In this document: positions 23,901-35,027 of the stretch, piece after piece
Layout: each line of letters starts with the position of its first letter
Numbering within the stretch: position 1 is the first letter of the stretch
DNA from: Imbricaverruca yamaguchii
Lineage: Eukaryota; Arthropoda; Thecostraca; Neoverrucidae
DNA: 64,000 bases
Assembly: GCA_034440575.1 (NCBI GenBank)
Contig: JAOTOL010001347.1
Location: 643,001 to 707,000, forward strand
Direction: 5' to 3'
Program-made: the position numbers and the translations under genes
Notes under the pieces: generated by a model
Database searches by the model: none
The model's input: the letters and a program-made list of their open reading frames with translations, nothing else
What the model was told of the DNA's origin: nothing

Positions 23901-24417
23901 CGAAGAAGCAGACCGGCTCGCAAAGCAAGCCTTAGCATCGAACACCTGCCCCAGCGTGGAATATTCGGTAGACGATTGCAAAGCACTCTTACAACATCGC
24001 ATTCGCCAACACCAACAGAACACATGGACACAACACAACTCAACACAACACAAATCCAACCACGCCCACGCAATAAAACCAACCATAGGCACATGGAACA
24101 CATCAAATCAGTCTCACCGACAGAAAGAGGTCATCCTCACTAGACTTAGAACCAGTTGCACAAAACTAACACAGCCTCGATTAGAGGACGACCAACACAC
24201 AATACCTCACTGCGACACCTGCAACACCACGTTAAGCATAGGCCACATCCTGCTAGACTGTAGTAGCTTTAGCTCTCAGAGACAAACACTTAAGGCCTTC
24301 TGCCAGAGAGAGGGCATCACCCTATCGCTTCCATCGCTTCTCGGTGACAAACACGCAGAACTCATTCAATTGCTATTTGAATATCTGTATGCCACAGAAC
24401 TAGCAGGAGCTCTCTAG
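20905..24417 (+). pseudogene. LINE A ORF2: partial EN, RT, RNase H
   Basis: The frame enters from a proline-rich run (open from 20640) and becomes endonuclease near 20905. The first 80-100 residues of the endonuclease, with its catalytic Asn and Glu, are absent, while MGDFNAKHPSWGS and LSDHYPI remain. A TAA at 21600-21602 interrupts the EN-RT linker. RT motifs follow: KGYRPISLTSCASKL, CGFQRQKSTTDNL, AAYLDITAAFDRVHK, GLAQGSVLSPSLF and the catalytic LFADDIAIW. A one-base shift in the T7 run at 23107-23113 splits RT from RNase H. RNase H keeps its acidic residues in FTDGSKHEA, YSAEAMAI, CSDSKS and NEEADRLA. CDTCNTTLSIGHILLDC ends the protein. The stop is at 24415-24417. Confidence 0.88.
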
Positions 24418-24490
24418 GCACCACCAACTTTCACATCAACTTTCAATACATGACCGCGAAACACTCGTAGGAAACACGTAAATAGCCATC

Positions 24491-24740
24491 CCCGCAGGGC
24501 GTCGGACGTACATGAGCCGATTTGCTTCCCAGTTAGGAATAATTGGCTACCTAGCGGTGCCGTCGGAGGTAGATGAGCCGACTTGCTTTAGGAAAACAAC
24601 GAAACTTAAGAAAATAGTTTACCTTAAAACCACTACCCAGAGGAGCCGTCGGACGTACATGAGACGATTTGCCTTCCGACACCTAACGTAAATGGCTACC
24701 CAGAGGATCAGCGGACGTAGAGGAGCCAAATTATGAAACA
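24491..24740 (+). repeat. Tandem repeats in the LINE A 3' UTR
   Basis: Four imperfect repeats of a motif like CGTCGGACGTACATGAGCCG followed by ATTTGC, at about 24500, 24561, 24657 and 24711, each with GGCTACC(C/T)A nearby. LINE B has a related GAGTAGGCCGATGTGCTT at about 39238-39256 near its 3' end. They may be part of the 3' signal recognised by the reverse transcriptase. Confidence 0.7.
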
Positions 24741-24760
24741 CCGTACTAACCTAACTGACA

Positions 24761-27700
24761 ACCCTGCATGGCATGCATAAACTAACCAACTACTAACAAC
24801 TAACACGCGGCAGCCGGCGTGAGAGGCGGTGTGGACAATTGCCTCCTTGTCCGTACGGTAAAAATCCCTCGGTGCTCTTCGATAGGAGTAGGCTAAAGCC
24901 GGCACCCTAGCAAAATCAACTCGACACTCAAAACACCCCAGCCCCACCCAAACCACAACTTATTATGTGGAGGAGTAAAGTAAAATTAAAACCAGTTAGA
25001 CATAAGGGAGACGTCCCCAACCCAGCCCCCGTCTTCAGCACCCAAAAAACTTCGCACAAAGTATAACGCAAAATTCCCTTAACGTAAATGTCCACTTGCC
25101 AGTACCTTGATCGTAACACTCGCTTTCATAGACAGATATGCAACGTGTTCCTTCAAAGGTGGCGCAAATGACCTTTATGGTCCGGCACGCCTAAAAAACC
25201 ACTCCCCCCATGGTACGTTTACTGTAGTTATTTAAAATTTGATTAGAACTATATCTTGGTGACCCACCAAACCGGAATACACATGTGGTCTGACTTGAAC
25301 TTGCTTCCTGTAAAATATGTCACTGCAAATGAAAATTGTAACTTTCGCAACTTATGCAACATGCGAATTGCATTATTGCCTTCCAGAGGCGGTTCGAGGT
25401 ATCCAAATGAAGTGAGGCAGAAAAAAAATCGCGACTGCCCCCCCCCCCCTCTCTCCCCGGAACAAAATATCCTCTGATTTTCTCCACTTCATTTATCTGG
25501 TTTCGAAAATTAACAGCTGTTTCTCTCAGGGGATGCCTCTGGGTGAAAATTTTCAGGTAAGGATTCAATTGAGCCTGCTCGGAGCAGAGGATTTTCCCGG
25601 AGAAAATATACTGTATGGACTATCAATAATTCTTCCTATAGGCATGACCCTGATATAGCCTCTGAAAGCAAATCAGAAACAATGCATGGACTGGACTTGT
25701 TTAAGCTTACCCAGCAACTTCATTAGGGTTTTCGTTCATTCATTCATTCATTTCTTTGGGAAGTAACATATAAGGAAGAATTTCCTTCTTTGAAGTCATG
25801 TCGCCTAGCATTGATACTGCAAATGATGCCTGGATACATTGATGATACTACAGTGATGTAGTGATATTAGATGATCCAACTTCAGTAGAATTAGATGATC
25901 CAACATCAATAGGTTTAAGTGATATAACATCAGTAGATTATGCAAAGTTAGGTCAGGTTATGCTATGTTATGTTTTTATTGTAGTATTACATAATTCTTC
26001 CTTACATGCTGTTCAACACAAAACACCTTCTGTATAAATCCAATGTTTTGTTGAATTGAGCAGGTATGGCCTACATCTGCATTGTCACAAAAGATGCTTT
26101 TCTGTGGTTGTTTGAAATGTTTTTTAAAATTGATTTCTTTGTTTTTCTGTGGCAAATTTGTACTTTAGGATGTTTTATGAATTCTTTAAATTTACCATTC
26201 CAATGAAATATTCATGAATGTGACTAAGATGATGGAACCACTCGTTTTCTGTGCAAATTCTTGCTTTTCAGGTTGGGAGCAAAATAACACCAAAAAGGGG
26301 GACTTTGAGTTAGGAAACAGCATGAAGAGAAATGTTTGAAAATGAAAAAAATACAACATGATGTCTGGACTAGACTAACCTCCAGTCTAGACTAACCCCA
26401 CTTTGGAGAAGAGTCCCAAAGATAAAATAATGAAAATTAAACGCAACTTATTTCTTGAAAACATTTAAAATAAAAACATAGCCCATCATAATTTAACCCA
26501 ATAGCAGTTGCTTTTGAATCAGAAGAAAATTAAAATATAAATTTCTACAAACATTTTCAGACTAAAAAGCATAAAGTAACCTACCTTAACCAAAACTAAC
26601 TAATTTTTTGCTTTATGGAGGCAAATATGTGTAAGAACTTGTCTTGTTGTCACATTAAAGCCACATTAATACAATATTTTATTCAGGAAATGGCTGCTTA
26701 TTGAGATATATGCACAACGTGACATGCTTATTTTCTATAAAAAGTTTTATCTTCCGAAACTTATCAATTCAAATTTCTTTTAAACTACATGAAGACACTT
26801 GAAAAAACACATTTTTTAAACGCACAGCGCCATGGAGGCCTCTTGTATATATTTACACGAATTGCATGCATTGTGTAGACTCGAAAAGTTGGTTTTGAGT
26901 CGTTTGGTACTGCCAAGTATAAAAATAATTTCTACACATTTCCTAATTCCTTTTATTTGGAAAGCTTAGTAGGTGCCTAACTAGGTAACTAAGCATGCGT
27001 TTATAGCAACATTTTCATAAAATGCAACTATGTTTTGCATAATGTGAGATTGAAGAGAAAGTTTCCTCAAAAGCAGAATGTTTTTTTGTTTGTTGTTGGC
27101 TGAACTGACATGTCCGTCCTGGTATCACTAGTGAAGGCGTGGAATTTACGGAGCTGAATAAGCATCACATCAAAGCTCATTAAGAGCCCACTGGTTCCTA
27201 ACAGACTTCCTTCTTGAGTTTTCGGTTCTAGTATTTGCCACTTCTCGTACCTACCTCAATGGGTGGGTAGGTAGCTTGCTCCTGCCCCACAATTCCGCAC
27301 ATTCCCATATTTGCACGAATCAATGGGAATATTTGTGCGCAAAACATAGCCCGATGTATATCAAAAGTGTCCCTCACACAGCGATTTCCACTAGAGTAGG
27401 AGGGACTTCACTCCAAGAGGCCGCATACCATGAGCTTGCTATGGAACGAAAGCGCGATATACGGCGACATTTGTCAGAGGCATGCCTTTGCCGACCGGTG
27501 ATAGAGCTATTCTGAAGATAAGAGGTAAATGTAAACTTAAATTTTAACTATGATTAACATTCACCAATCCATATTTGTGTTCCAGTTTTTCAACTTTGCT
27601 ATTTCCCAGTGCATAAAGGCATCATGTGTACGAAAATGACATAAAAAAGTGCTTCCCAGCTCTCCTCAAGTGACGAACTGCCTTGGTGCCTTACATGGGC

Positions 27701-28465
27701 CGAGGGCCCTGCTGCCTTCTATCGATTGTTAAAATCGTGCTTCTTTCTGATGGTCTAGGTGTTCTATATTACTGCAACTAATTATGACTTAGCAAGGATA
27801 TTTTTGGGCACGGTAAGATAATGGATTGACACAAGATTACGAGAATACGAGTTGTATTGGCTCATACTGACACGGATTGCAACGGGTGTGAAAAATTGAA
27901 CCCGCGTTATGGTACGTTCCCAATCAGACGGCCAGATTTCTGACTGGTGTTCGTTGATCCCCGGCCCGAGCCACGTTACCTGGAATCCCATGATGGGCAG
28001 CGGCGGGTGGCGAACAGGCAGTCAAGTCGGGGAGTTCTGAACACGAGTTCAGACCTGCAGGATAGGTCAACCGGCCGCTGACGTTGGCAGAACTGGGCGT
28101 GCTGTTCTGTGTCGGCCAGTCGGACACTTCTGCTGTGCTGTGTCGGTCAGACACTTCAACTGTGCACAATCTGGCTGCGGGATAGGCTTGTGACTTATTG
28201 CTGCAGGATTACCAGACGGGATATTCGAAGGCCGGAACAGACGCGAACCGGTTGGTGCGGTAGCTGCCTGACACAACTTCCAGACACCGAATTAAGCGGG
28301 GTGTATCCAACATGTAGTGAAATCTCCACGGCGTGGAAGCCAAATGTGTTGGTTGTATCCAAGCCGGGGCGCAGCCAGGGTTTTCTAAAGGGGCCGGACT
28401 TAAAAAAGTACCAACGAAACATAGATCACTCCGGCGCGCTTCGCGCACAGAGTTTTTTTTGAAAA
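24761..28465. other. Long unrecognised stretch, mostly AT-rich
   Basis: No coding region with an identifiable domain on either strand. It contains a C-rich/G-rich block at 25436-25460, an ATTC tetranucleotide run at about 25736-25756, and a GCGCAGCCAGGGTTTTC motif near 28369 that resembles the interior of the hAT-like ends above. Confidence 0.4.
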
Positions 28466-28797
28466 TTTTTTTTTTTTTTAATTGATCCGAGTTGTTGCTG
28501 GGGTGGCTTGAGGAGCCAGTTTCTATTGCTAAGCAGAGCTTGTTGCGTGAACCCTGGCCCCACCACCCGATCCATGAGCTCCAGTTCAACGGCAGAATTT
28601 AGACCGAAAGTTTAACGTGCCGCCAATGCACCGACACGGCCGCCCGGTAGCTCGTCCCCGGCCTTATCGGGCCAGCTGCCAACTGACACTCCCGGCCGGG
28701 GGCTAAATGCGAGCGCGCGAAGCGACTCGAACCCTGGTTGCCAATACAGCGGAGACCGGTGCAGGCCAGCGCTCTAACCAACTGAGCTACCAGGGCG
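28466..28797 (-). mobile_element. tRNA-derived SINE, full copy
   Basis: On the minus strand the element starts GCCGCCCTGGTAGCTCAGTT and contains a perfect pol III A box (TAGCTCAGTTGG, plus positions 28778-28789) and a B box (GGTTCGAGTC, 28724-28733). The A-to-B spacing is a few bases longer than in a tRNA, and no acceptor stem can pair, so it is not a tRNA gene. The tRNA-unrelated body runs through CACCCCAGCAACAACTCGGA and ends in an A-rich tail (28466-28479). Related fragments lie at 16612-16665 and 62452-62640. It would be transcribed by RNA polymerase III and mobilised by a LINE. Confidence 0.85.
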
Positions 28798-30059
28798 GCA
28801 AACGGTTTACGGTTATAGATGGAAAAATATCAAAATGATTTGCTCTGTCGAGTGTATTTTCGATTGCTCTAGGGTGGGAGGGCGGGGGATAGGCAGGCCT
28901 CCTTTGGTTGCGCCTCGGTATCCAAGCATCGTACTTTCAAACTGACTGAAGACTTTTTGCCAGTGGTGCTAACATTATAGTCACTGACATCTAGATATTC
29001 GGATCCAAATCCAGAAAATGGCTTCGGTAGTGAAGCTAATGCACAAAGTGGCCACATGTTAAATATGTCCAAGCTATTATGTTTATTTCGCCAAAAATCT
29101 CCGAGGTCTCTCGTCTTGGAGGATTTCGCAGATGTACGACTTGTTGAGCCGTTTTGTTCATAGCTCAACTCACCATTACCAGTTCAATGGCTGTGATGCT
29201 TAAAAGAAACGAAGAAACATTACGCTGCGCTAACATCGGCCGGTCAATGCTTTAGTTACCGAGGTCAAGCACGGGATAACACGGCGATCGGGTAGTGACT
29301 GAAATCAGGCACGGGATATCATGTAGTGGCCGAGGTCAGGAATGGGATAACACGGCGACCGGGGTCCGAATGATAATTTTTATTTTCCGGATTGTGATGC
29401 CTTCTAGACATCAGGCGGTGACCACGGCTTCTTTATCCTCCTGTGGATTTGTCAGGTGCCTTTTCTAGTTCAATCTGATACATCTGATCATGGGCGGCCG
29501 ACTTTAAAATGCTTAGGATCGACTTCGTCATCACGAAGTTGAATGAAATCTTTCATCAAATAAGCTAAGATCCACGAGCAAATTGTAACCTCCCGGCGGC
29601 ACATATGTCACCACAGCCTGTTCTTAATTATTTGAGCACATGGTCTTGAAAGCCTAGTTTAGAAACAAGACAGACATTTAATTAATCAAACGTTCCTTCG
29701 AAGCGTGTAGTTGCATTACACAGTATGCACCAAGGCGAGTGAAGTCAACGGCCTCAATGCCCCGCAGAAGAACCTGGTGGGTTTTCATAAACGCAGGAGC
29801 GACAGAACAGCGGATTTCAATTGGCAGAGAGGTCGAGTATGATGTTCTCCCGCTTCACCACTGATGGCTGGAACATTATGAAACATGCCCTGTATATAAA
29901 GTGATATACAACATCTCGATATAACTCTGAATACAAAACATGACTAAAACATACTCGCTCGCTAATGAGCTAAGGCGTTGGGTCCCGTTTAGAGCCTTGG
30001 TGGCGCCCTCTGAAGTAGCATGGCCGCCTTCCTAGGAATCAGGACACCGTTTCCATCGC
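28798..30059. other. Unrecognised sequence with one short tandem repeat
   Basis: No gene recognised. The tandem repeat is listed at 29253-29362. Confidence 0.4.
29253..29362. repeat. Short tandem repeat, about 40 bp x 3
   Basis: Three imperfect units with GAGGTCAAGCACGGGATAAC, AAATCAGGCACGGGATATCA and GAGGTCAGGAATGGGATAAC, the first and last followed by ACGGCGA(T/C)CGGG. Confidence 0.7.
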
Positions 30060-30149
30060 GTGGATATTTTTTTTTCAGGCCTGGAGAGTTCCCTCATTCA
30101 TCTGACGTTTGTGTCGGTATTGATGCATCCTTTTAGATGTCGAGAGCGT

Positions 30150-30345
30150 CTTTTCGTGTTTCGTGATATTGTAGGGGTGGCTGCCGTCGGTGGGGTGCCG
30201 GGGGTGGAGGTGGGTGTGGGTGCGGTGTGTTGTGGGGGTGATGGGGGTGTGAAGGGTGGGTGTGTTTCCGGGGTGTTCAGGTGTGTGTGTGTGTGTGGGT
30301 GGTGTGTGTGAAGGGTGTGTGGGTGTGAGGGATGGGGGTGGGAAG
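30150..30345. repeat. G/T-rich low-complexity region
   Basis: GGTG/GTGT-rich stretch with short (GT)n runs. Open frames through it are compositional. Confidence 0.8.
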
Positions 30346-31032
30346 CCTTAACACCGAACTTAACTGAACTAATTGAGACTGATTGAGGGTTAATCTTAAC
30401 TAAGACTGGGCTTTAGGACAACTGAACATGGGCTCACTGTAGGCTTAAACTGGGCTGAATAGCTTCTTTCCTGCTATGCCTATGTGTGTGGTGTGTGGTG
30501 TTTCCCCGCCACCCCCACCACATATTCACCAAACCCCAGCCGACTTGATGTCGGTTTGAGCTACCGTCCCCAACAAGAATGTATGTGTGCGAGGTCAAAG
30601 TTTTGGAACACCATATAGGTAAGTGAGTGTCTTTAGCCAGATTATAATTAATACGTTGTCTTAGAGAATTGATGAGAATGTACTTTGCCATTGGTTTGAA
30701 TGACTTGTCCCGAGTTTGGACTTTTTGGACCCTAGTAGTAATATAATCTTGTGGCGCACGAAATAGATGTCTGCGTTGAGCCCCAAGTGGCTTCCGCTGA
30801 TCCTTAAAACTACTTACACGCATTCGTTCTCCTCATTTGCTTCACATTCGCTCGCCCCATTAATACTCTCCTCATTAATTAATGAATTGCTTGGTCCGCA
30901 AATTTGGCTCCCGAACCCCCCCCACCCTTCAGCGGTACATAAACACATATATCGACAGACCTTTCAGACGTTACGAAGTGGCCTTCGGGTAATTCCCTCC
31001 ACCTTCCCCGAGTGTCACGGTGCCTTCTGTGT
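30346..31032. other. Unrecognised sequence
   Basis: No gene or repeat recognised apart from short GT runs near 30483-30500. Confidence 0.4.
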
Positions 31033-31171
31033 CACCAAGGCAATATATACCAAGACCAAGGAAGCCAGGAAGAAGGCACTGAGAATGCTCGGGGCAATAA
31101 ATAGGAATGTATCATACAGAAGTGAGGAAGTGATCAGGAAGCTTTACTGTGCATACGTCAGGCCACATTTA
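31033..31171 (+). mobile_element. CR1 fragment, internally deleted
   Basis: It begins ACCAAGGCAATATA, the same start as CR1 copy 2, then after about 10 bp jumps to CR1 coding sequence equivalent to copy 1 positions 9385-9510, near-identical. It stops at GTCAGGCCACATTT, where the inverted CR1 copy begins. About 2.4 kb of the element is missing between the two parts. Confidence 0.8.
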
Positions 31172-32618
31172 CCTAAAGACATAAAGACATAAGACATAAA
31201 TGGTTCGTGCAACTATGAGCCACAAGGGCCCTTCTTGGTTGCACTCTGTACACTGAACCAGTTGCCCACCAAATCTGCCAATCAGCCCTCCCTGTAATAC
31301 TGAAAAGCAAGCCCTCTATTCTTATAATGATTGTCTATGCTGTTTTTAAAAATGTTCAATGTGCTGCTACTGACAATGTTTTCTGGCAGCTGGTTCCAGT
31401 GTTCTACTACCCTGTTGGTGAAGAAAGTCTGCCTTAACCTTGTTTTGCTGTGGTTGACTTTAATTTTGAATGTATGACCTCTAAATGCATCATTTCTGTT
31501 CAATTCAAACATTTCCCCAAGGTGTCCCCTCTCCAGACCATGGACAAATTTAAAGACCTCGATGAGATCTCCTCTCAGCCTTCTATATCTAAGTGAAAAC
31601 ATATTCAATTTCTTCAATCTTTCCTCATGCCAGGTTGCTTATGCCATCAACCATTTTTGTAGCCCTCTTTTGTACTCTCTCTAAATGCCAACAATCTTTT
31701 TCATAGCTAGGAGACCAAGCTTGGATGCAGTATTCCAAATGTGGCCTGACATATGCACAATAAAGCTTCCTGATCACTTCCACACTTCTGTATGATACCT
31801 TCCTATTTATTTCCCCGAGCATTCTCAGTGCCTTCTTCCTGGCTTCCTTGGTCTGTTCTGATGCCCCCAGTTTTGTGTTTAGAATAACACCTAAATCCTT
31901 CTCCTGGTGACTCACTGATAGCACTTGGCCACCCATCAAGTATGGAGCCTTCATATGCTGCTTACCTACATGCATGATTTTGCACTTATCAAAATTAGAT
32001 TTCATTTGCCATTCTTCTGACCACTTCACAAGTTCGCCTAAGTCTTTTTGCAGCGCGATATGCTCATCTTGACCTGTTATTGATGACTTTGTGCCATTTA
32101 GCATCACTCTTTGCTGTCTATCTGAAAGCCACGACTCTATCCATTTTAAGATGCTACCTGCGATACCATGGGACTGAAGTTGTATCACTAACCGTTTATG
32201 GGGTACCTTGTCAAAGCCCTTACTAAAGTCAAGATATGCTACATCAACCTGATTTCCCTGATCAAATTGTTCTGTGGCGAAGTTCAAAAAGTCCAAGAGG
32301 TTTGTGAGACACGATCGTCCTTTTCTAAACCCATGTTGAGTATCTTGAATCAATCTGCTACCTTCCAGATAACTAACTATTTTATCCTTTATAATTGATT
32401 CGAGTACCTTGCAGACTAGGGATGTGAGACTTACTGGCCTATAGTTTTCAACTTTCCCTCTTTCTCCTTTCTTGAAAATAGGAACTGCATTTGCCCTTTT
32501 CCAATCGGTTGGAATTTCATTTTATGAAACTGATCTACAAAATATTATACTAAGTGGAAATGCCATTTCCTTTTCAGTTTCCCGCAACACCCTAGCATAA
32601 ATATCATCAGGTCCTGCT
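31172..32618 (-). mobile_element. CR1 LINE copy 3, 5'-truncated, inverted
   Basis: Reverse-complement match to copy 1 from about 8485 to its 3' octamer tail (31180-31198), with a 138-bp internal deletion. It lies tail-first against the plus-strand CR1 fragment, which suggests that it inserted into or beside that fragment. Confidence 0.92.
31282..32610 (-). pseudogene. CR1 ORF2 pseudogene lacking the RT catalytic motif
   Basis: The frame 32353-31625 reads RT from the HGFRKGRSC motif through LDFSKGFDKVPHK to NGTKSS, then jumps directly to ITGQDEH. Forty-six residues are missing, including GVPQGSVLGP and FADD. The deletion equals copy 1 positions 9019-9156, exactly 138 bp, with CA at both breakpoints, and it keeps the frame. 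A 2-bp deletion near 31628 then shifts the frame, and the rest continues at 31617-31282. In copy 1 numbering the fragment starts in RT motif 0/1. It is catalytically dead. Confidence 0.9.
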
Positions 32619-33300
32619 CCTCTAACATATGTATTGCATCAGTAGTAATGTTCAAAACATCACTGATGCCCATTTTTGAGCATTTAAACGCTATCACTGT
32701 GATCCATAACAATGACAAGCCAATCCAAGCAAAACAAGAACATTTTGACATACGTGATCTCATTTGACCTTGAGGATATTGACCTGGTGTCATGAAATTT
32801 GCACACAATAAGGTTCACCACTGTACCCATCCACCCTGGGAATTTCGATACTCCAGTTTTAATAGGAGCCGATATCTTGGTGGGCGGATATCTCGTTACC
32901 CCCCTCCCCCCTCCAGTGCGCGTAATTTTCAGAGTCCCTCTAGGGCGCGTGTTGAAGCAAAAACACGCAACAATAGTATTATTACACTTTAAGAGGTATA
33001 TATCAGACAAGATTTGCACACTTCCTCCATGGTGTAAACAAAGGGGTTAGGTTCGATTAGATATAAACAACGGGCCTTACGCTTGTCCCCGACTTGCGAT
33101 AGTGGCGCTACCATACCTACAGTGACATCAATTACAAAAGCGCCCCTCTGGACATAGCTATTTGACACCTTCGAGCGCAAATTCAGAATAACATCAAGTG
33201 GGAAAGGCATGAGGTTTTGACAAACCTTGCCGAAGCGGGTATCTGACAATAGTGTCGATGTTTCCTTACCCTGGAGCGTCCGTCCCAGGAACCGTAATGT
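32619..33300. other. Unrecognised sequence
   Basis: No clear gene or repeat. A GGTGGGCGGATATCTCG / CCCCCTCCCCCC stretch at 32878-32915 resembles a motif near 46310-46335, possibly an unclassified dispersed repeat. Confidence 0.35.
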
Positions 33301-33586
33301 TGGCTCAGTCAGACGCCCGTGATGTTGGCAGGAGTTCGACATTCATATTCAGCAGAAATCGACGACCCCTTCGATTTCGCTCAAACTCTGTGACACGTTA
33401 GTCCCAAGGTGCCTGATGAACCATGTAGACGCATTTGACGGAGCATCGAATAGTTTGACCACCAGAGGCAAAACTAGGTCAACCATTCATTAATGTCTCA
33501 ATATCAACGTTGTATAGCCCATTTGATCCGCAACGACACGCTGATTCCGAAACTGCTCTCCGTTATCCCGTGGCGCAACCGGTTAA
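33301..33586. repeat. Foldback element, outer part of left arm
   Basis: Reverse-complement match to about 39985-40270, the right arm. Shared stretches include CATTCATTAATG, CAACGTTGTATAG, TCCGAAACTGCTCTC and the TTCGACATTC segment. The arm is interrupted after GGTTAA (33581-33586) by LINE B and resumes at 39279. The outer limit is approximate because similarity fades. Confidence 0.8.
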
Positions 33587-33664
33587 CAGTTGCCGTGCGT
33601 GCCTCGCTCCCGCAGGTCGCTTCCACTTGTGAATACCCGGTGTCAGGCAGTTTTTGTTTTTCGT

Positions 33665-33791
33665 GGGTGACATCCGTTGCTCTTTTCTTTCATTTCTAGG
33701 GTGACACCCGTCACTCTTCTTTCGCTTCTGGGAGTGACACCCGTCACTCATTTATTTCGTAGTTGGGGCTGACACCCGTCACCCCCACAAT
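33665..33791 (+). repeat. 5' UTR tandem repeats of LINE B
   Basis: Four imperfect units of about 32-36 bp, each containing GTGACACCCGTCACT or a variant. The half palindrome GTGAC..GTCAC recurs in each. They lie 85-210 bp before the ORF1 ATG, where an internal LINE promoter would be expected. Confidence 0.8.
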
Positions 33792-33874
33792 GTTTTCCCC
33801 TTCGTACTTCCTTTGCCTGGGTTTCTGTGTTCTTGTTTGTTTATATTACATTAGGTAGGGCTCCTTTCCCCGCG

Positions 33875-35027
33875 ATGGGGAAGAAACGCAAAAAGGACAC
33901 TGACCCCAGCTCGCCACCGGGCTCCGATTCAGAAGCCCCTCCACTGACCACACCTGCTGACTATCGCTCGACACCGGACTTGGCCCCTGATGCTCCCTCA
34001 CTTAGCCAACCCGTCGATGACCCGCGCCGAAATATCGCTTTGGACGACGCCATGGAAGCCCTCTGCTCCTCGCCGACCCCTGCCCGTCCCAAGACCACGA
34101 CCTCGCCTCGCACTCCAGACCAGACCATCACTCTTCACGCCGCTGACCCTTGCTCGAACCAGACCACACCCTCTCCACATGAACCCATCCAACCCACCGA
34201 ACCCTACCTCGACAGTGCTGGCTCGTACGTAGTAGTCAAGCCTGTCGAGGAATCCGTCTCCTTTCGTCGTGTCAACGTTTTCTGGCCGACTAAACAGGTC
34301 CTTGCCATCTGCTCCTTAGCCAATCCCAACATTGAAGCCCCAGCCAACAGAACCCTCGTTATCAAGACCCAAACCCGAGCCCAGACCAAAGCCCTCCTCC
34401 GTACCACCACATTTTGTGGGAAATCCGTCACCGTCACTCTCCATTCAAACCGCAACACCTCCAAGGGCACCGTCTTCGCGCCGGAGCTCCGCTTTATGTC
34501 CGAGGAAGACATTCAGGCGGAGCTCAGGCCGGAGGGGGTGACCCACGTCCGCCGCATCACTTCCTTTAAAGACGGCCGGAAACGAGACAAGAGCCTCCTT
34601 GTCCTTACCTTTAATTCTACCACTCTTCCCAAAACCCTCATCGCCGGATACCTTCGCTACCAACTGCGTTTATTTATCCCAAATCCTCTCCGCTGCTTCA
34701 ATTGCCAGCGCTTTGGGCATGGCAGTAAGAATTGTCGCCAAACAGCTCGCTGCCCAAAGTGTGGTGAACCACCTCATCCTGACTCCGTGCTCCAAGCTTG
34801 CCCAATGCCTCAACTGTCACACATCCGACCACCTAACCACATCACCCATCTGTCCAGTTTGGCGCAAGGAGAAGGAGGTCTGCGCTATCAAGGCCACGAC
34901 TGGTGTGTCGTACCCCCAGGCCCGTCGGTTAGTTGAGGCCACCACCCGGTCGAGCAAAATATATGACCAGGCTGCCACTGTTGCTCCACACACACGTCGC
35001 GTCATCACTAGTTCTACTTCTATCTAA
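33875..35027 (+). pseudogene. LINE B ORF1 (gag-like), frameshifted
   Basis: The ATG at 33875 starts MGKKRKKDTDPSSPPGSDSE. A basic, low-complexity N-terminus is followed by a folded region, which may correspond to the RRM-like core of I-element gag proteins (not certain). The first zinc knuckle, CFNCQRFGHGSKNC, and the start of the second, CPKCGEPPH, are in this frame. Near 34775-34785 a one-base shift moves the rest into another frame, where CLNCHTSDHLTTSPIC and VWRKEKEVCAIKATTGVSYP follow. The shifted frame ends at 35025-35027. The protein would package element RNA. Apart from the shift it is well preserved. Confidence 0.82.

Larger units (their letters stand above)
19735..24760 (+). mobile_element. 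I-like LINE A, 5'-truncated
   Basis: The order is a zinc-knuckle ORF1 remnant, a proline-rich tail, endonuclease, reverse transcriptase, RNase H, a C-terminal zinc motif and a 3' UTR with tandem repeats. RNase H after RT plus CCHC knuckles in ORF1 place it with I-superfamily LINEs. The 5' end is cut inside the ORF1 zinc knuckles, and an internal deletion removes the start of the endonuclease. Otherwise the coding part has only one stop and one frameshift, so the insertion is fairly young. The 3' limit is approximate. Confidence 0.88.

Noticed and set aside
28724..28797. Functional tRNA gene on the minus strand
   Set aside because: A and B boxes are good, but their spacing is too long, the stems do not pair, and the homologous body with an A-rich tail recurs elsewhere, so it is a SINE.
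31033..32618. Twin-priming inversion of a single CR1 insertion
   Set aside because: Twin priming would place the inverted piece at the 5' end of the element; here the plus-strand piece touches the 3' tail of the minus-strand copy.
33560..33660. tRNA-like SINE head (GTGGCGCAACCGGTTAAC)
   Set aside because: The left part belongs to the foldback arm, as the intact opposite arm shows, and the sequence after GGTTAA is the start of LINE B. No B box is present.
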